From Panicum virgatum (lineage: Eukaryota > Streptophyta > Magnoliopsida > Poales > Poaceae), in the NCBI RefSeq assembly GCF_016808335.1, contig NC_053141.1:23922261-23986260 (forward strand): a stretch of 64,000 nucleotides of DNA, given 5' to 3'. Below the pieces are notes generated by a model, which did not search any database, was not told the DNA's origin, and saw only the letters and a list, made by a program, of their open reading frames with translations. Positions 47,497 to 58,800 of the stretch are shown here, in pieces. The translations under genes were made by a program, and so were the position numbers. The first letter of the stretch is position 1. The number at the start of each line of letters is the position of its first letter.

Positions 47497-48646
47497 TGTT
47501 GACGGCTGTTAAGTCCTAAAATTAGTCGTCAACTCCTGCAGCTTTTCATAACATTTCATCACCAAACTTAGTTGTAGGGCTTATGACTAATCGAATTCCA
47601 CGAGTTTTGGTGAATCATGGTATGCAGGCACCCACAGTTGAAATGCAAAGGAAAACACAAGTGAACGCATAAGAAATGCACAGATGATCCAGTCCTGCGT
47701 TACACTTACAAGAAGGCCCACAAACCATAGGAAACGGGCGCGCCAAGGCACATGCACCCATGGGATAAGACCAGGACCCACCTATTAGCCAGCCAGAGGA
47801 AGGAGGGCCTGGGAGTGCCATCTGGGGCCGGCCGAACCCTAGGGTCGGGCGAACCCAGACGGGCACCCGTCCAGGTGCGTCTTAGGGAGGAGTAGCGCCT
47901 ACTCAACCTTGATTCTTTCCATATATGCATACGGCGGGAACCGACCTCCTCAAGCTATAAAAGGGGACCTCCCTCACCCCTCATTTGACACACCATCCAA
48001 GGCAGTAGAGTAGTGCCACATTGCAAAGGCGGCGCGCTAGTTTGCTAGTGCTTAGAATAAAGGAGGAGAGTGAGGAGTAGTTCGGGGAAGCGCCGGGCCT
48101 GTCGGTGTTCCTCTCCGAGCTTGTACCTCTATAGATACTGGCTTCTTTTGGAGTAAAATAAGTTAGTATTTGTGATTCTCTGTTCTTGCATAGTACTAAT
48201 CTTTGAGTGAGATCAATTCTCTTACTCGCGGGTTCGTCGCTCTGTTTTTTACAGAGTGCCATAGTTTGCTACAGGGTACCAAATGTAGTTAGAATACGGT
48301 AGTAATCTGTAGCATAGACGTGGTGTCTAGGCTAAGGGTTACCTTCGTTTGCCTTATATCCCACGGTCTGTGAGGTAGTCCACAGGTGGTGACAGCCCTG
48401 TTGGTCCTTAGTAGCCCTCCACGTTCGGATATAGCGTAGAGCCGTTGGCCGGAGTCTCCTGAACTCATCCTTAGTACTACCTCAGGAATCCTCTTTATCC
48501 CCACTACTTATCTTGGTGTGTCCTTGGACCATCTTAGTAAGAAGTTAGTGCACACACATTACGATACCCTTGAATACTCATAGGTGAAAGCTACAACAGT
48601 ATTCGTACGCTTGCGGATTTATTTCGCATCGTTAAAATACCCAACA
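47497..48646 (+). repeat. 3' LTR of M, 1150 bp
   Basis: It starts TGTTGACGGCTG and ends ACCCAACA. TATA box at 47956-47962. Compared with the 5' LTR it lacks about 58 bp near 48460 and about 10 bp near 48562. Confidence 0.9.
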
Positions 48647-51600
48647 GCGACGTCGCGTGCTCCGTCCATGCACCAAGAAGCACGAGCCTTCACGCCCCAT
48701 GCGCGCAGTGCTCCGGCGGCATCGTGCTCATGATGGCCTCTAACCCGGCCACCGAGGACGTCGACTTGGTCCTCTACTCGCTGGCCAACATCTCCCGGCA
48801 GCTGAGGGGTGGGCCACCGCTTCCTCGGCCTTTATCGCCCCCGACACCATTCATGTTCGGGCAGGCCAACTCTGCGAACGCCAATGTTCGGGAGACCTGC
48901 AAGGCCATGCATGCACATCACCCTACATCTCGGCTCGTGGGCGTGATGGAGGACTACCCCGACTCCGTCCATGATCTCTTGTGCGATGAGGAGCCCCGAA
49001 TGATGCTTCCAGCACGGGAGATAACTACCCGGTGGGAGCTCACGCATCTCCGCGCATGTGCGCGATGGCAGCCGTACCGCGCAAAGAGTCACCTTTGGTC
49101 GAGCCGTCCAACACGACTAACACTCCTTTGGATCCTCACGCGGATGTGCTGGCCAATGCTCAGGCTCACGCCGCTGAGCTCTGCGCCTTGCCGGCGTAGG
49201 GTCCTCCCCCGGCAAACCCACCGCCTCGGCCTCATTTCGAGTCAAAGGAGGGAGAGCCCACGGGAGCTGCCCACCGCAGGGCTCGCGAGGTCCACAGCAA
49301 CATCGTCAACGACGCCTGCATGCAGCTGCCCCAAGAGCTGCGCACGGGTCAAAACATTGCTGCTGCAGCCATCCTCTTCCAAGCGCTCCCCATGCCCGAA
49401 GACCCGGCGCAGCGTGCTCTGCAGCACCAAGTCAAGGACTTGTTGGAACTCGCCGTGGTTCAGCAGGCGGAGAGCTCCTCCCTACACCACCGGCAGGCGG
49501 CCTCGTGTCCCACTGGGGACGCGTGGTTGAAGCGCGGGGAGCCCTCTGCAGCACCACAGGCTTCGCCCGAGCCGTCAGACACTGGCAACAATGCGCCCGT
49601 TGTCGCTCATGTGCACGCGCCGCTCCCGCCTAGGCCCCCAGTTCATGGCCGACTCGGACTAGGGTACGACGCACGGAGCATGATCCGCGGAAGGCAGCAG
49701 GTGCAGCACGATGCCAACGCCGATCGTGCGGCAGCCCGGGCTAAAGACGCAAGGGCGTACGCCCTAAACAAGGATTGCTATGAACAAGGAGTGCTCACCA
49801 CTCTGCCGTGGCAGTCGTCCATGCGACCCCGACATCAACCTGGACTGAGGCCCAAGCCCAGATCCTCCATGGTCGCGTGCCTTCTCCAGGGCGATTCGGA
49901 GGGCACAGTTCCCTCAACGATTTCGGCCGCTGGCCAATATCGTGAAGTACACTGGCAAAACCAACCCTGGCATATGGCTAGAAGATTATCGGCTCACGTG
50001 CCGGGCCGGGGGTGGGAACGATGACCTGTTCATCATTCAGTACCTACCCATTTGTCTGGGAGACAACGTTCGTGCCTGGCTCGAGTTCCTATCGGCCAAT
50101 TCGATCTGCGGCTGGGCGGACCTGCAGAAGACGTTTGTCGAAAACTTCCAGGGCACGTACATCCGCACAGGCAATTCCTGGGACCTTAAAAGCTCCAAGC
50201 AAGAGCGCGGCAAGTCCCTCCAGTATTACATCCGCTGCTTCTCCAAACAGTGCAATTCCCTCCTTGACATCGTCGACACTGACGTGATCAGTGCTTTCCT
50301 CACCGGCACAAGCTGCAAAACGCTGGTCCACAAGCTGGGATGCCAAAAGCTACGAACCGCTCGCAAGCTCCTTAACATCGCGACTAACCATGCCTCTGGC
50401 GAAGAGGCCGTGGGAGCTGTTTTCATGTAAGATCAACCCGCTGCAAGAGCGAAGAAGGAAGGTGTAACACCCTAATTTAAATTTCGGCATTTATTAATAA
50501 ATTTAATGGGCTTTATTTAAATTTCTAAGGTTTATTGTGTTAGACTTGCATTTAATCTAAATTTTGTTCTATAAGAAATCAAAATTTATCATAGGTTTAA
50601 ATTTTTGTTGTTGCATCATGCTGGAGCATTGTTTTTTTTTGTTGAGTGCTTGTGTGAATTCAAATTCAAATTTGAATTCATTTGCCTTTGTTCGAATTAG
50701 AAGTAGATTTAGAAAGGAGAAGAATAGGAAATAGAAAGAAAAACCCAAAAGAAGAAATCAGCCCTTCAGCTCAAACTCGGCCCATTTCGTTTCCCGCGGC
50801 CCAGTCCGGCCCGAGCCCAAGCCAGCGCCTCAGCCAGCCCGTGCCCACACTCTTTCCCAAGCCCAGTCGCGCGCGCCCTCTCTCCCTCATGCACGGCCCA
50901 GCACGCGCTCGCGCCGGCCTGCTCCCCTGGGCCCGCACGCCAGCTCCACCCGCTCGCTGCCAGCCCGGGCCCGCTCGCCAGGTCCGTCCTCCTCCTCCCG
51001 CAACGCCCGCCCGCGACCCCCGCCTGGGATCTCGCCGGCCTTCCAAACCGGGCGCGCACGCCCAGGTCACCCGCCTGCCTTTAATTAGCACCCCACGGAC
51101 CCCCTGCCTCCTCATTCCACCCCGCCGCCACCCCAAAGCCCTAAGCCGCGCCGCCCGTGTTCCCGGAGTCGAAGCAGAACCACCCGCCGCCGCCGGTGAG
51201 CTTTTCCTCTCACAATTTCTTGCCGCCGGCCTTGCTCTAGCCACGCTGACCCCCCACCGCCGCCGCAGGAGCACCCCGCGACGATCTGAGGCGTCCAGGA
51301 GCCCGGCGCACCCCTCCCTCGACCCCAGACGCGAGCTCCGTTCTCCCCCGCCGCCGATCCTCGTCGCCGAGCACACCGCGACGGCCTTCCCTTCAATCCA
51401 AAGCACGGTGAGCACCGCCCGGGCCCCCTGATCCCTTTGCGCTAGATCTCGTAGGCCCTGGCGCGCTCTAGGTGCCCAGGCACCGAGTTCCGGCAAACTC
51501 CGCGGCCGCCGAGCCGCCCTCGCCGTCGAGGAACCCCGTCCGAGCCCCGAGCCACCTCCCTGTGGCCACCAGTGCATTACGCACGCCACGGAGGTGCTCC

Positions 51601-52280
51601 ACGGCCAAACCTCCTGCCAAAAGACCCTCGGTAGCGCCCAATCCCCCTCCTCCGGCGCTGTGCCGCCGCGGGAGTACACGCCGGCGGTGTTCCGCCGCCG
51701 CTCCACTCGCCCTTTGAACCCCAGCCACCCGATTCTGAAACGACGGCCCCGATTAGATCTTGTGCCGATCCGATCTGATCCGCCAGATCGCGATCTAACG
51801 GTCCTGATCTGAAGGTACCGGTTCGGCCTGGAAAACTTGCTAAAGAGCCCCTGTCCTTTTGGGTAATCAACCCGCGGTCCAAATCTGTTCAAAAGTAATT
51901 ACGGATAGGTCCTGGTTTTAATGTTTAGGCCCCTAAACTTTCCAGAAATAGTGGCCGCCGTCCAGCCTTGGTGTTTTTGCAAGTTAGCCCCTGAATCTAA
52001 TGTTTATTTACGTTTTAGCCCTCGGTTTTTGCAGAAAACCCCCTGGAACTTAGTTTTTATTATAAATAAGCCCCTAGAACATGTTTTTAGCCTAGAAAAT
52101 GCGTTTTAACTCCGTTTTAGGCGTTCTTTATATCCACGCGATCGTTGTAACGCGTAGAATAGTTTTAGACTAGTTTAGTGTGCTGTTTTTATGTATTGAT
52201 GTACTGTTTCTTAGTTTTTGTTAGTGTTTGCTTGTATGCTTATTGTTGTGTACTGTTTTTGGCCATGTGTTCGTGAGTAG

Positions 52281-53480
52281 ACGTTGATCCATTTGAGGAG
52301 CCCCAGTACCAGTACCCGGAGCAGCCGTCTTCCGAGCACTTTGAGCAGCAACAGGAGCAGTACGAGGAAGGCAAGTATAACATGAACAACCTATCACCTT
52401 TAATTACAATTTCATACCGCATTTCAATACTGTATGCCTATAAGGATTTCCTAGCCACTTTATATCCTTTATATATACCTTTGGGTTGCATATTGATTAG
52501 TTGTGCTAGGTTGCTGCGCTATAACACTATCTGGTCCTTTTTAATTAATTTGATTAATGGTTTACTTGAACTTAATTCTGGGAGTGGCCCTCTGTGCTTC
52601 GTGCTTGAGTGGCTCATGTCTCGTTAAAATATGGTTTTGTAGAAACATGGTTTAGGGGGCCAGCACGGTGCTTAGTGCTTGGTTGGCCACTCTCCATAAG
52701 GACCGGTTCATAGAGCGACAACCTGGGACAACAGCGCTACCACAAGGCTAGAATGGGATAGACTTGGCGTAATAATTAGATCTTTTTGGTTTGGAGTAAC
52801 TTACCTGCGGGGCAGGGGCGGTAAGCTTCTATGGCCCTCGTGCTGAGTGGCCTCGTCTGTGCTTGGTCTGCGTACCTGTGTCTTGACGCCCACTAGACCT
52901 GCTCCATGGTCGCTGATCCACCCTCGCGGTTACTCCCTACCAACGAGATTCTTTGTAAAGGCCTCGTAGTGAGTCGCTAGCCATCTCACCTAAGGAAGTG
53001 TGATGAACAACTGGCGTAGCTCACGACTTGTGGGTAAAGATGTGCAACCTCTGCAGAGTGTAAAACTGGTATACTAGCCGTGCTCACGGTTATGAGCGGC
53101 CCAGATCCTCCTTTTGATTAGTGGAGTTATCTCCTTCCGACGAGGGAGGTGCTTCTCGGGGTTACCTTGGTGGCTTGGTTTTGGTTTTGTTCTCAGTAGT
53201 TTCATAATTAAACTTGATTAATTACTATGTAACTGGGTTAATGGTAATTCATCAACTCGTAGTAAATGGCTTTAATAAAATCTTGCCAACACTTAAAAGC
53301 TAATGCAGTTGAGTCAGCCAACCTTAGAGCCTCATAGTTTGTGTTATACTTGTTGAGTACAAGTTGTGTACTCACCCTTGCCTCTTCTCTACTTTTTCCT
53401 CTTGGTTACGCTACTGCTGCTCAGTTCCTGCCGACTCGAGGGAGTTCGTCCAGCGCTACCAGGACTACGAGGACTTCTAG
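52281..53480 (+). CDS. Putative LTR-encoded spliced small ORF, 5' LTR of F (exons 52281-52370 and 53425-53480)
   Basis: Function unknown. Exon 2 follows ...GTGAGTAG and reads DVDPFEEPQYQYPEQP and on, acidic and Gln-rich, ending GAAG before GCAAGT. Exon 3 follows ...GCTGCTCAG and reads VPADSREFVQRYQDYEDF and stop. Both splice points are phase 1. The block between is 1054 nt, with no long ORF. No stop occurs in either exon of this copy. The start exon is unresolved; an upstream exon ending in phase 1 would be needed. The copy in solo LTR E offers a candidate. Confidence 0.47.
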
Positions 53481-53593
53481 GTGTTCGTCTCCCAGTCGAC
53501 GTCCCTGTGGCGCCCTGCTTCAGCTTCGGAGAGCTTTTATCGTATTTTTTTTGTACTCCGCTTCCACTGTATCAGACATTTTGTCATTAATGT

Positions 53594-53599
53594 AATAAA
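53594..53599 (+). terminator. Poly(A) signal in 5' LTR of F
   Basis: AATAAA within TGTAATAAATAAC, 114 bases after the LTR ORF stop. It is conserved in A, E and the 3' LTR of F. Confidence 0.5.
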
Positions 53600-53744
53600 T
53601 AACATTCATATTCACCTCATTATATCTTTTTACGTGATATGTGCTGTGATATACTGTTCATTCTGTTGTATATACGTGTGACTTGATCCTGGCACGTATA
53701 TGATTGCTCGGTTTATGTTCTTTTATAAACCGGGTGTTACAGAG

Positions 53745-53756
53745 TGGTATCAGAGC
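53745..53756 (+). other. Primer-binding site, initiator tRNA-Met (F)
   Basis: TGGTATCAGAGC, three bases past the LTR. Confidence 0.92.
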
Positions 53757-54552
53757 CGTATCGACTGTAGGACGAAAGCCTAGATAGAACTGGTCGAGTT
53801 TTAGGACTTCTTCTCTCCAATCCTTGCCTGCTGAAACTATTTTACTATTATACCCCTTGAATTCTATAACTTTTACCCGTCTTGCCTTGATTTCTCTCTC
53901 TGAAGAATAGTTTTCGTAGATTTTGGCCTGAACCAGTCATCTGACCACCATGAGTATTAGCTAGGTGACCCTTTTATAATAATACGGTAGTACGTTCTGC
54001 GACGCGTTGTGTTAGTTGAGTCGTATGTTAAACTCGGCTAAGTTGTGAAAATTGTTTGCTTGTTATTATGCTACATGCTTGATTTGGATTTTTGGTTGAT
54101 TGCATAGTTTAGTAGTTAAATTTGTTTAATGAAAATCAGTCTTAAGTTAAAATTATTAAATTAATAAAACTGAGTTAGATCGTTAGGGGTAAAACCATCC
54201 ACTCTATCCTCTTTACCTTATCAAGCCTCGGGTTTCTGTCTTGTTGAGAAGAAGGATAGCGCGAAGAGAAGGTGATATCCAGAGATTCACCGACGAGGAC
54301 GTCGGTTTCTGTAAGGGGGTAGGGATGTGACACCCCGGCCTACATTTAGTACAAGAGAAGTTGAAAATCTCTCAGATGAAACAGAAGAGTTATGCTCTAG
54401 TTCCTTTTTCCCAGATTTATGTGACATTTATCTGGAGTTATCAGCAGTAATGCCTGTGCAGTGTTGTCTAAATAGGATAGAACCTTAAATAATGGAGTTT
54501 TTCTCTCTTCCTTGACCTTACCAATCTGTATTTTCCTTTTATCCCAGCTCAG
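53757..54552 (+). other. Leader of F with a fossil polypurine tract/LTR start
   Basis: The first half matches the leader of A. At 54289-54306 a hairpin (ACCGACG / CGTCGGT), then GTAAGGGGGTAGGGA (54311-54325), then TGTGACACCCCGG (54326 onward). This is the layout hairpin, polypurine tract, LTR start, but in the middle of an element. B has the same. Confidence 0.65.
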
Positions 54553-55806
54553 ATGTCGGCAGAACAAAAAGACCTTGGACTCAGTGTAATGGGTGATGGT
54601 GAGAAAAGTTGCCCGTGTTGTCAATTCTATGGCGTTCCTTGTCATCAATCTCGTGCGACTGAAGATGAAGCTACAATTAGGAGGAACCAGAGGTTGTTCT
54701 CCGGTACAAAGAGAAAGAGATCTCATCAAGAGCAGCTGACAGAGGATTCCCTTTTCCTCGACGGTCCATCGGTCGATGAGCTACAGGCTATCCAGAAGAG
54801 AAAGGATCCTGAGTGCTCTAGAGATACACAGGTCAAGAACCAAGCACTCTATGATTATGTTGATGGGTTGACTATCACTATGAAGGTGATTCAGCCACGG
54901 AGTCACAAGGAGTCCAAAGAGCAAGCAACAGAAATAATGCAAGATGTGATGTTAAGTTCACAGGGAGGTCAACCAAGTAGCGACTTTCACCGCCGCCGCC
55001 TGTGCTACCAATGCAGGCAAGAAGGTCATTATGCTAAAAATTGTCTTCAGGATCAGCAGTCACCGGTAACACCAGTCCAGGACCCTTCACCAATCTCACG
55101 TACCAGTGGTGACGAGACCCACCTTAGTTCTGGGAACTGCTCCAAGCAAGATGCTCAGAATGATCAGGATCAGCGGCAGATGATACCAGTGAGCAGTAAT
55201 CGTACAAAGCGTGAGCAATCCAAGAGAGGATCAAAAGAATACCTACAGGGTAAAGTACACCATGTGTCAGCAGAAACCATTCGAGATGATAGTCCAGTCA
55301 TTCTTGGTATGCTTCTAGCTAACTCATATCCAGCTATGGTACTTTTCGATACTGGTGCTACGCATTCCTTTATTTCACAGTCGTTTGTCGAGCATCATGG
55401 TATTCGTACTAACACATTAAAGAAGTGCATGTTAGTATCTTCACCTGAAGGACAATTGAGGTCTCATATCTCATGCCCCAGAGTCAGTGTTTCCATAGGG
55501 AGAGTAAAGTTCAGTGCAAATCTGATGGTGATAGACACCAAGGGTATTGATGTGATTCTGGGAATGGATACTCTTGCCAAGTGGGGAGTCAGAATTGATT
55601 ATGCTTAGCGGACAGTTCACTTGTTAGCATCTGATGGCCAAGAGGTGATAGTCAGTGCTACAGAGCCTTCTGGTTTTCTTCATCAGATGGAGGATAGACC
55701 CACGAATGGTATTCGCGTGGTGTCTGAATTCCCGGATGTCTTTCCGGAGGACTTGCCAGAAGAAGGAAGAGGAGTTGATGAAGACATATCCGGACCTCTT
55801 TGCTAG
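54553..55806 (+). pseudogene. Gag-like / protease ORF of F, truncated
   Basis: The ATG at 54553 gives 351 aa to a TAG at 55606-55608; the same frame then continues to 55806. N-terminal block of unknown nature with CPCCQFYGVPCHQ (residues about 20-32) and a basic TKRKRSH; this block is not recognisable as the usual gag core. Then the knuckle CYQCRQEGHYAKNC (about 155-168), then a retropepsin domain with an intact DTGATHSFIS (about 263) and ILGMDTLAKWG. The stop replaces a Gln codon conserved in A. Near 55760 the frame jumps from the protease-RT linker (EFPDVFPEDLP) straight into the last residues of the chromodomain tail in another frame, which marks a deletion of all of RT, RNase H and integrase. 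The protease resembles A; the N-terminal part resembles B. Confidence 0.72.
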
Positions 55807-55814
55807 CCAGCCCA

Positions 55815-55833
55815 GAATCTCGGGACGAGATTC
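55815..55833 (+). other. Hairpin upstream of the polypurine tract (F)
   Basis: GAATCTCG and CGAGATTC around a GGA loop. Compared with A the outermost pair is changed from A-T to G-C. Confidence 0.6.
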
Positions 55834-55835
55834 CT

Positions 55836-55851
55836 GTAAGGGGGTAGGATT
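55836..55851 (+). other. Polypurine tract of F
   Basis: GTAAGGGGGTAGGATT, directly before the 3' LTR. Confidence 0.87.
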
Positions 55852-58800
55852 TGTAACACCCTAATTTAAATTTCGGCATTTATTAATAAATTTAATGGGC
55901 TTTATTTAAATTTCTAAGGTTTATTGTGTTAGACTTGCATTTAATCTAAATTTTATTCTATAAGAAATCAAAATTTATCATAGGTTTAAATTTTTGTTGT
56001 TGCATCATGCTGGAGCATTGTTTTTTTTTTTGTTGAGTGCTTGTGTGAATTCAAATTCAAATTTGAATTCATTTGCCTTTGTTCGAATTAGAAGTAGATT
56101 TAGAAAGGAGAAGAATAGGAAATAGAAAGAAAAACCCAAAAGAAGAAATCAGCCCTTCAGCTCAAACTCGGCCCATTTCCTTTCCCGCGGCCCAGTCCGG
56201 CCCGAGCCCAAGCCAGCGCCTCAGCCAGCCCGCGCCCACACTCTTTCCCAAGCCCAGTCGCGCGCGCCCTCTCTCCCTCACGCGCGGCCCAGCACGCGCT
56301 CGCGCCGGCCTGCTCCCCTGGGCCCGCACGCCAGCTCCACCCGCTCGCTGCCAGCCCGGGCCCGCTCGCCAGGTCCGTCCTCCTCCTCCCGCAACGCCCG
56401 CCCGCGACCCCCGCCTGGGATCTCGCCGGCCTTCCAAACCGTGCGCGCACGCCCAGGTCACCCGCCTGCCTTTAATTAGCACCCCACGGACCCCCTGCCT
56501 CCTCATTCCACCCCGCCGCCACCCCAAAGCCCTAAGCCGCGCCGCCCGTGTTCCCGGAGTCGAAGCAGAACCACCCGCCGCCGCCGGTGAGCTTTTCCTC
56601 TAACAATTTCTTGCCGCCGGCCTTGCTCTGGCCACGCTGACCCCCCCACCGCCGCCGCAGGAGCACCCCGTGACGATCTGAGGCGTCCAGGAGCCCGGCA
56701 CACCCCTCCCACGACCCCAGACGCGAGCTCCGTTCTCCCCCGCCGCCGATCCTCGTCGCCGAGCACACCGCGACGGCCTTCCCTTCAATCCAAAGCACGG
56801 TGAGCACCGCCCGGGCCCCTTGATCCCTTTGCGCTAGATCTCGTAGGCCCTGGCGCGCTCTAGGCGCCCAGGCACCGAGTTCCGGCGAACTTCGTGGCCG
56901 CCGAGCCGCCCTCGCCGTCGAGGAACCCCGTCCGAGCCCCGAGCCACCTCCCTGTGGCCACCAGTGCATTACGCACGCCACGGAGGTGCTCCACGGCCAA
57001 ACCTCCTGCCAAAAGACCCTCGGTAGTGCCCAATCCCCCTCCTCCGGCACTGCACCGCCGCGGGAGTACACGCCGGCGGTGTTCCGCCGCCGCTCCACTC
57101 GCCCTTTGAACCCCAGCCACCCGATTCTGAAACGACAGCCCCGATTAGATCTTGTGCCGATCCGATCTGATCCGCCAGATCGCGATCTAACGGTCCTGAT
57201 CTGAAGGTACCGGTTCGGCCTGGAAAACTTGCTAAAGAGCCCCTGTCCTTTTGGGTAATCAACCCGCGGTCCAAATCTGTTCAAAAGTAATTACGGATAG
57301 GTCCTGGTTTTAATGTTTAGGCCCCTAAACTTTCCAGAAATAGTGGCCGCCGTCCAGCCTTGGTGTTTTTGCAAGTTAGCCCCTGAATCTAATGTTTATT
57401 TATGTTTTAGCCGTCGGTTTTTGCAGAAAACCCCCTGGAACTTAGTTTTTATTATAAATAAGCCCCTAGAGCATGTTTTTAGCCTAGAAAATGCGTTTTA
57501 ACTCCGTTTTAGGCGTTCTTTATATCCACGCGATCGTTGTAACGCGTAGAATAGTTTTAGACTAGTTTAGTGTGCTGTTTTTATGTATTGATGTACTGTT
57601 TCTTAGTTTTTGTTAGTGTTTGCTTGTATGCTTATTGTTGTGTACTGTTTTTGGCCATGTGTTCGTGAGTAGACGTTGATCCATCTGAGGAGCCCCAGTA
57701 CCAGTACCCGGAGCAGCCGTCTTCCGAGCACTTTGAGCAGCAGCAGGAGCAGTACGAGGAAGGCAAGTATAACATGAACAACCTATCACCTTTAATTACA
57801 ATTTCATACCGCATTTCAATACTGTATGCCTATAAGGATTTCCTAGCCACTTTATATCCTTTATATATACCTTTGGGTTGCATATTGATTAGTTGTGCTA
57901 GGTTGCTGCGCTATAACACTATCTGGTCCTTTTTAATTAATTTGATTAATGGTTTACTTGAACTTAATTCTGGGAGTGGCCCTCTGTGCTTCGTGCTTGA
58001 GTGGCTCATGTCTCGTTAAAATATGGTTTTGTAGAAACATGGTTTAGGGGGCCAGCACGGTGCTTAGTGCTTGGTTGGCCACTCTCCATAAGGACCGGTT
58101 CATAGAGCGACAACCTGGGACAACAGCGCTACCACAAGGCTAGAATGGGATAGACTTGGCGTAATAATTAGATCTTTTTGGTTTGGAGTAACTTACCTGC
58201 GGGGTAGGGGCGGTAAGCTTCTATGGCCCTCGTGCTGAGTGGCCTCGTCTGTGCTTGGTCTGCGTACCTGTGTCTTGACGCCCACTAGACCTGCTCCATG
58301 GTCGCTGATCCACCCTCGCGGTTACTCCCTACCAACGAGATTCTTTGTAAAGGCCTCGTAGTGAGTCGCTAGCCATCTCACCTAAGGAAGTGTGATGAAC
58401 AACTGGCGTAGCTCACGACTTATGGGTAAAGATGTGCAACCTCTGCAGAGTGTAAAACTGGTATACTAGCCGTGCTCATGGTTATGAGCGGCCCAGATCC
58501 TCCTTTTGATTAGTGGAGTTATCTCCTTCCGACGAGGGAGGTGCTTCTCGGGGTTACCTTGGTGGCTTGGTTTTGGTTTTGTTCTCAGTAGTTTCATAAT
58601 TAAACTTGATTAATTACTATGTAACTGGGTTAATGGTAATTCATCAACTCGTAGTAAATGGCTTTAATAAAATCTTGCCAACACTTAAAAGCTAATGCAG
58701 TTGAGTCAGCCAACCTTAGAGCCTCATAGTTTGTGTTATACTTGTTGAGTACAAGTTGTGTACTCACCCTTGCCTCTTCTCCACTTTTTCCTCTTGGTTA

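Larger units (their letters stand above)
19683..48646 (+). mobile_element. Element M: Athila-type, gag-only, TSD GCGAC
   Basis: Flanked by GCGAC at 19678-19682 and 48647-48651. The 5' LTR is 19683-20805 plus 38812-38906, split by element B. Next come the tRNA-Asp primer site at 38914, gag (split by solo LTR E), a non-coding 3' region (split by solo LTR L) and the 3' LTR at 47497-48646. With the inserts removed the element is about 6.1 kb and has no reverse transcriptase or integrase, so it was non-autonomous. Confidence 0.88.
19412..50430 (+). pseudogene. gag: gag of element D (pieces 19412-19682 and 48652-50430)
   Basis: The first piece starts MVSSASIATP and contains FGSLEF, a phrase typical of Tat-type gag. 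Element M interrupts it at 19682. The second piece carries the conserved core in the frame of 49942-50430: KYTGKTNPGIWLEDY, YLPICLGDNVRAWLEFL and TFVENFQGTY. Parts of the region read in two other frames (48724-49530 and 49320-50024), so there are at least two frameshifts, and an in-frame TAG occurs soon after the start. It is not functional. Confidence 0.75.
50463..53741 (+). repeat. 5' LTR of F, 3279 bp
   Basis: Same termini and family as A, B and E. The GC-rich block spans about 50750-51720; the TATA position reads TTTAATTAG near 51079. Poly(A) signal at 53594-53599. Confidence 0.94.

Noticed and set aside
48724..50024. Independent genes in the alternative frames
   Set aside because: They lie over the decayed gag of D; the conserved gag core occurs in only one frame and the others are shadows or frameshifted pieces.
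50682..51892. Long open frames on both strands in the GC-rich LTR block (also 56073-57284, 37578-38189, 39346-39902, 32736-33215)
   Set aside because: Pro/Arg/Ala-rich frames on both strands at once, different between copies, without domains; explained by high GC content with few stop codons.
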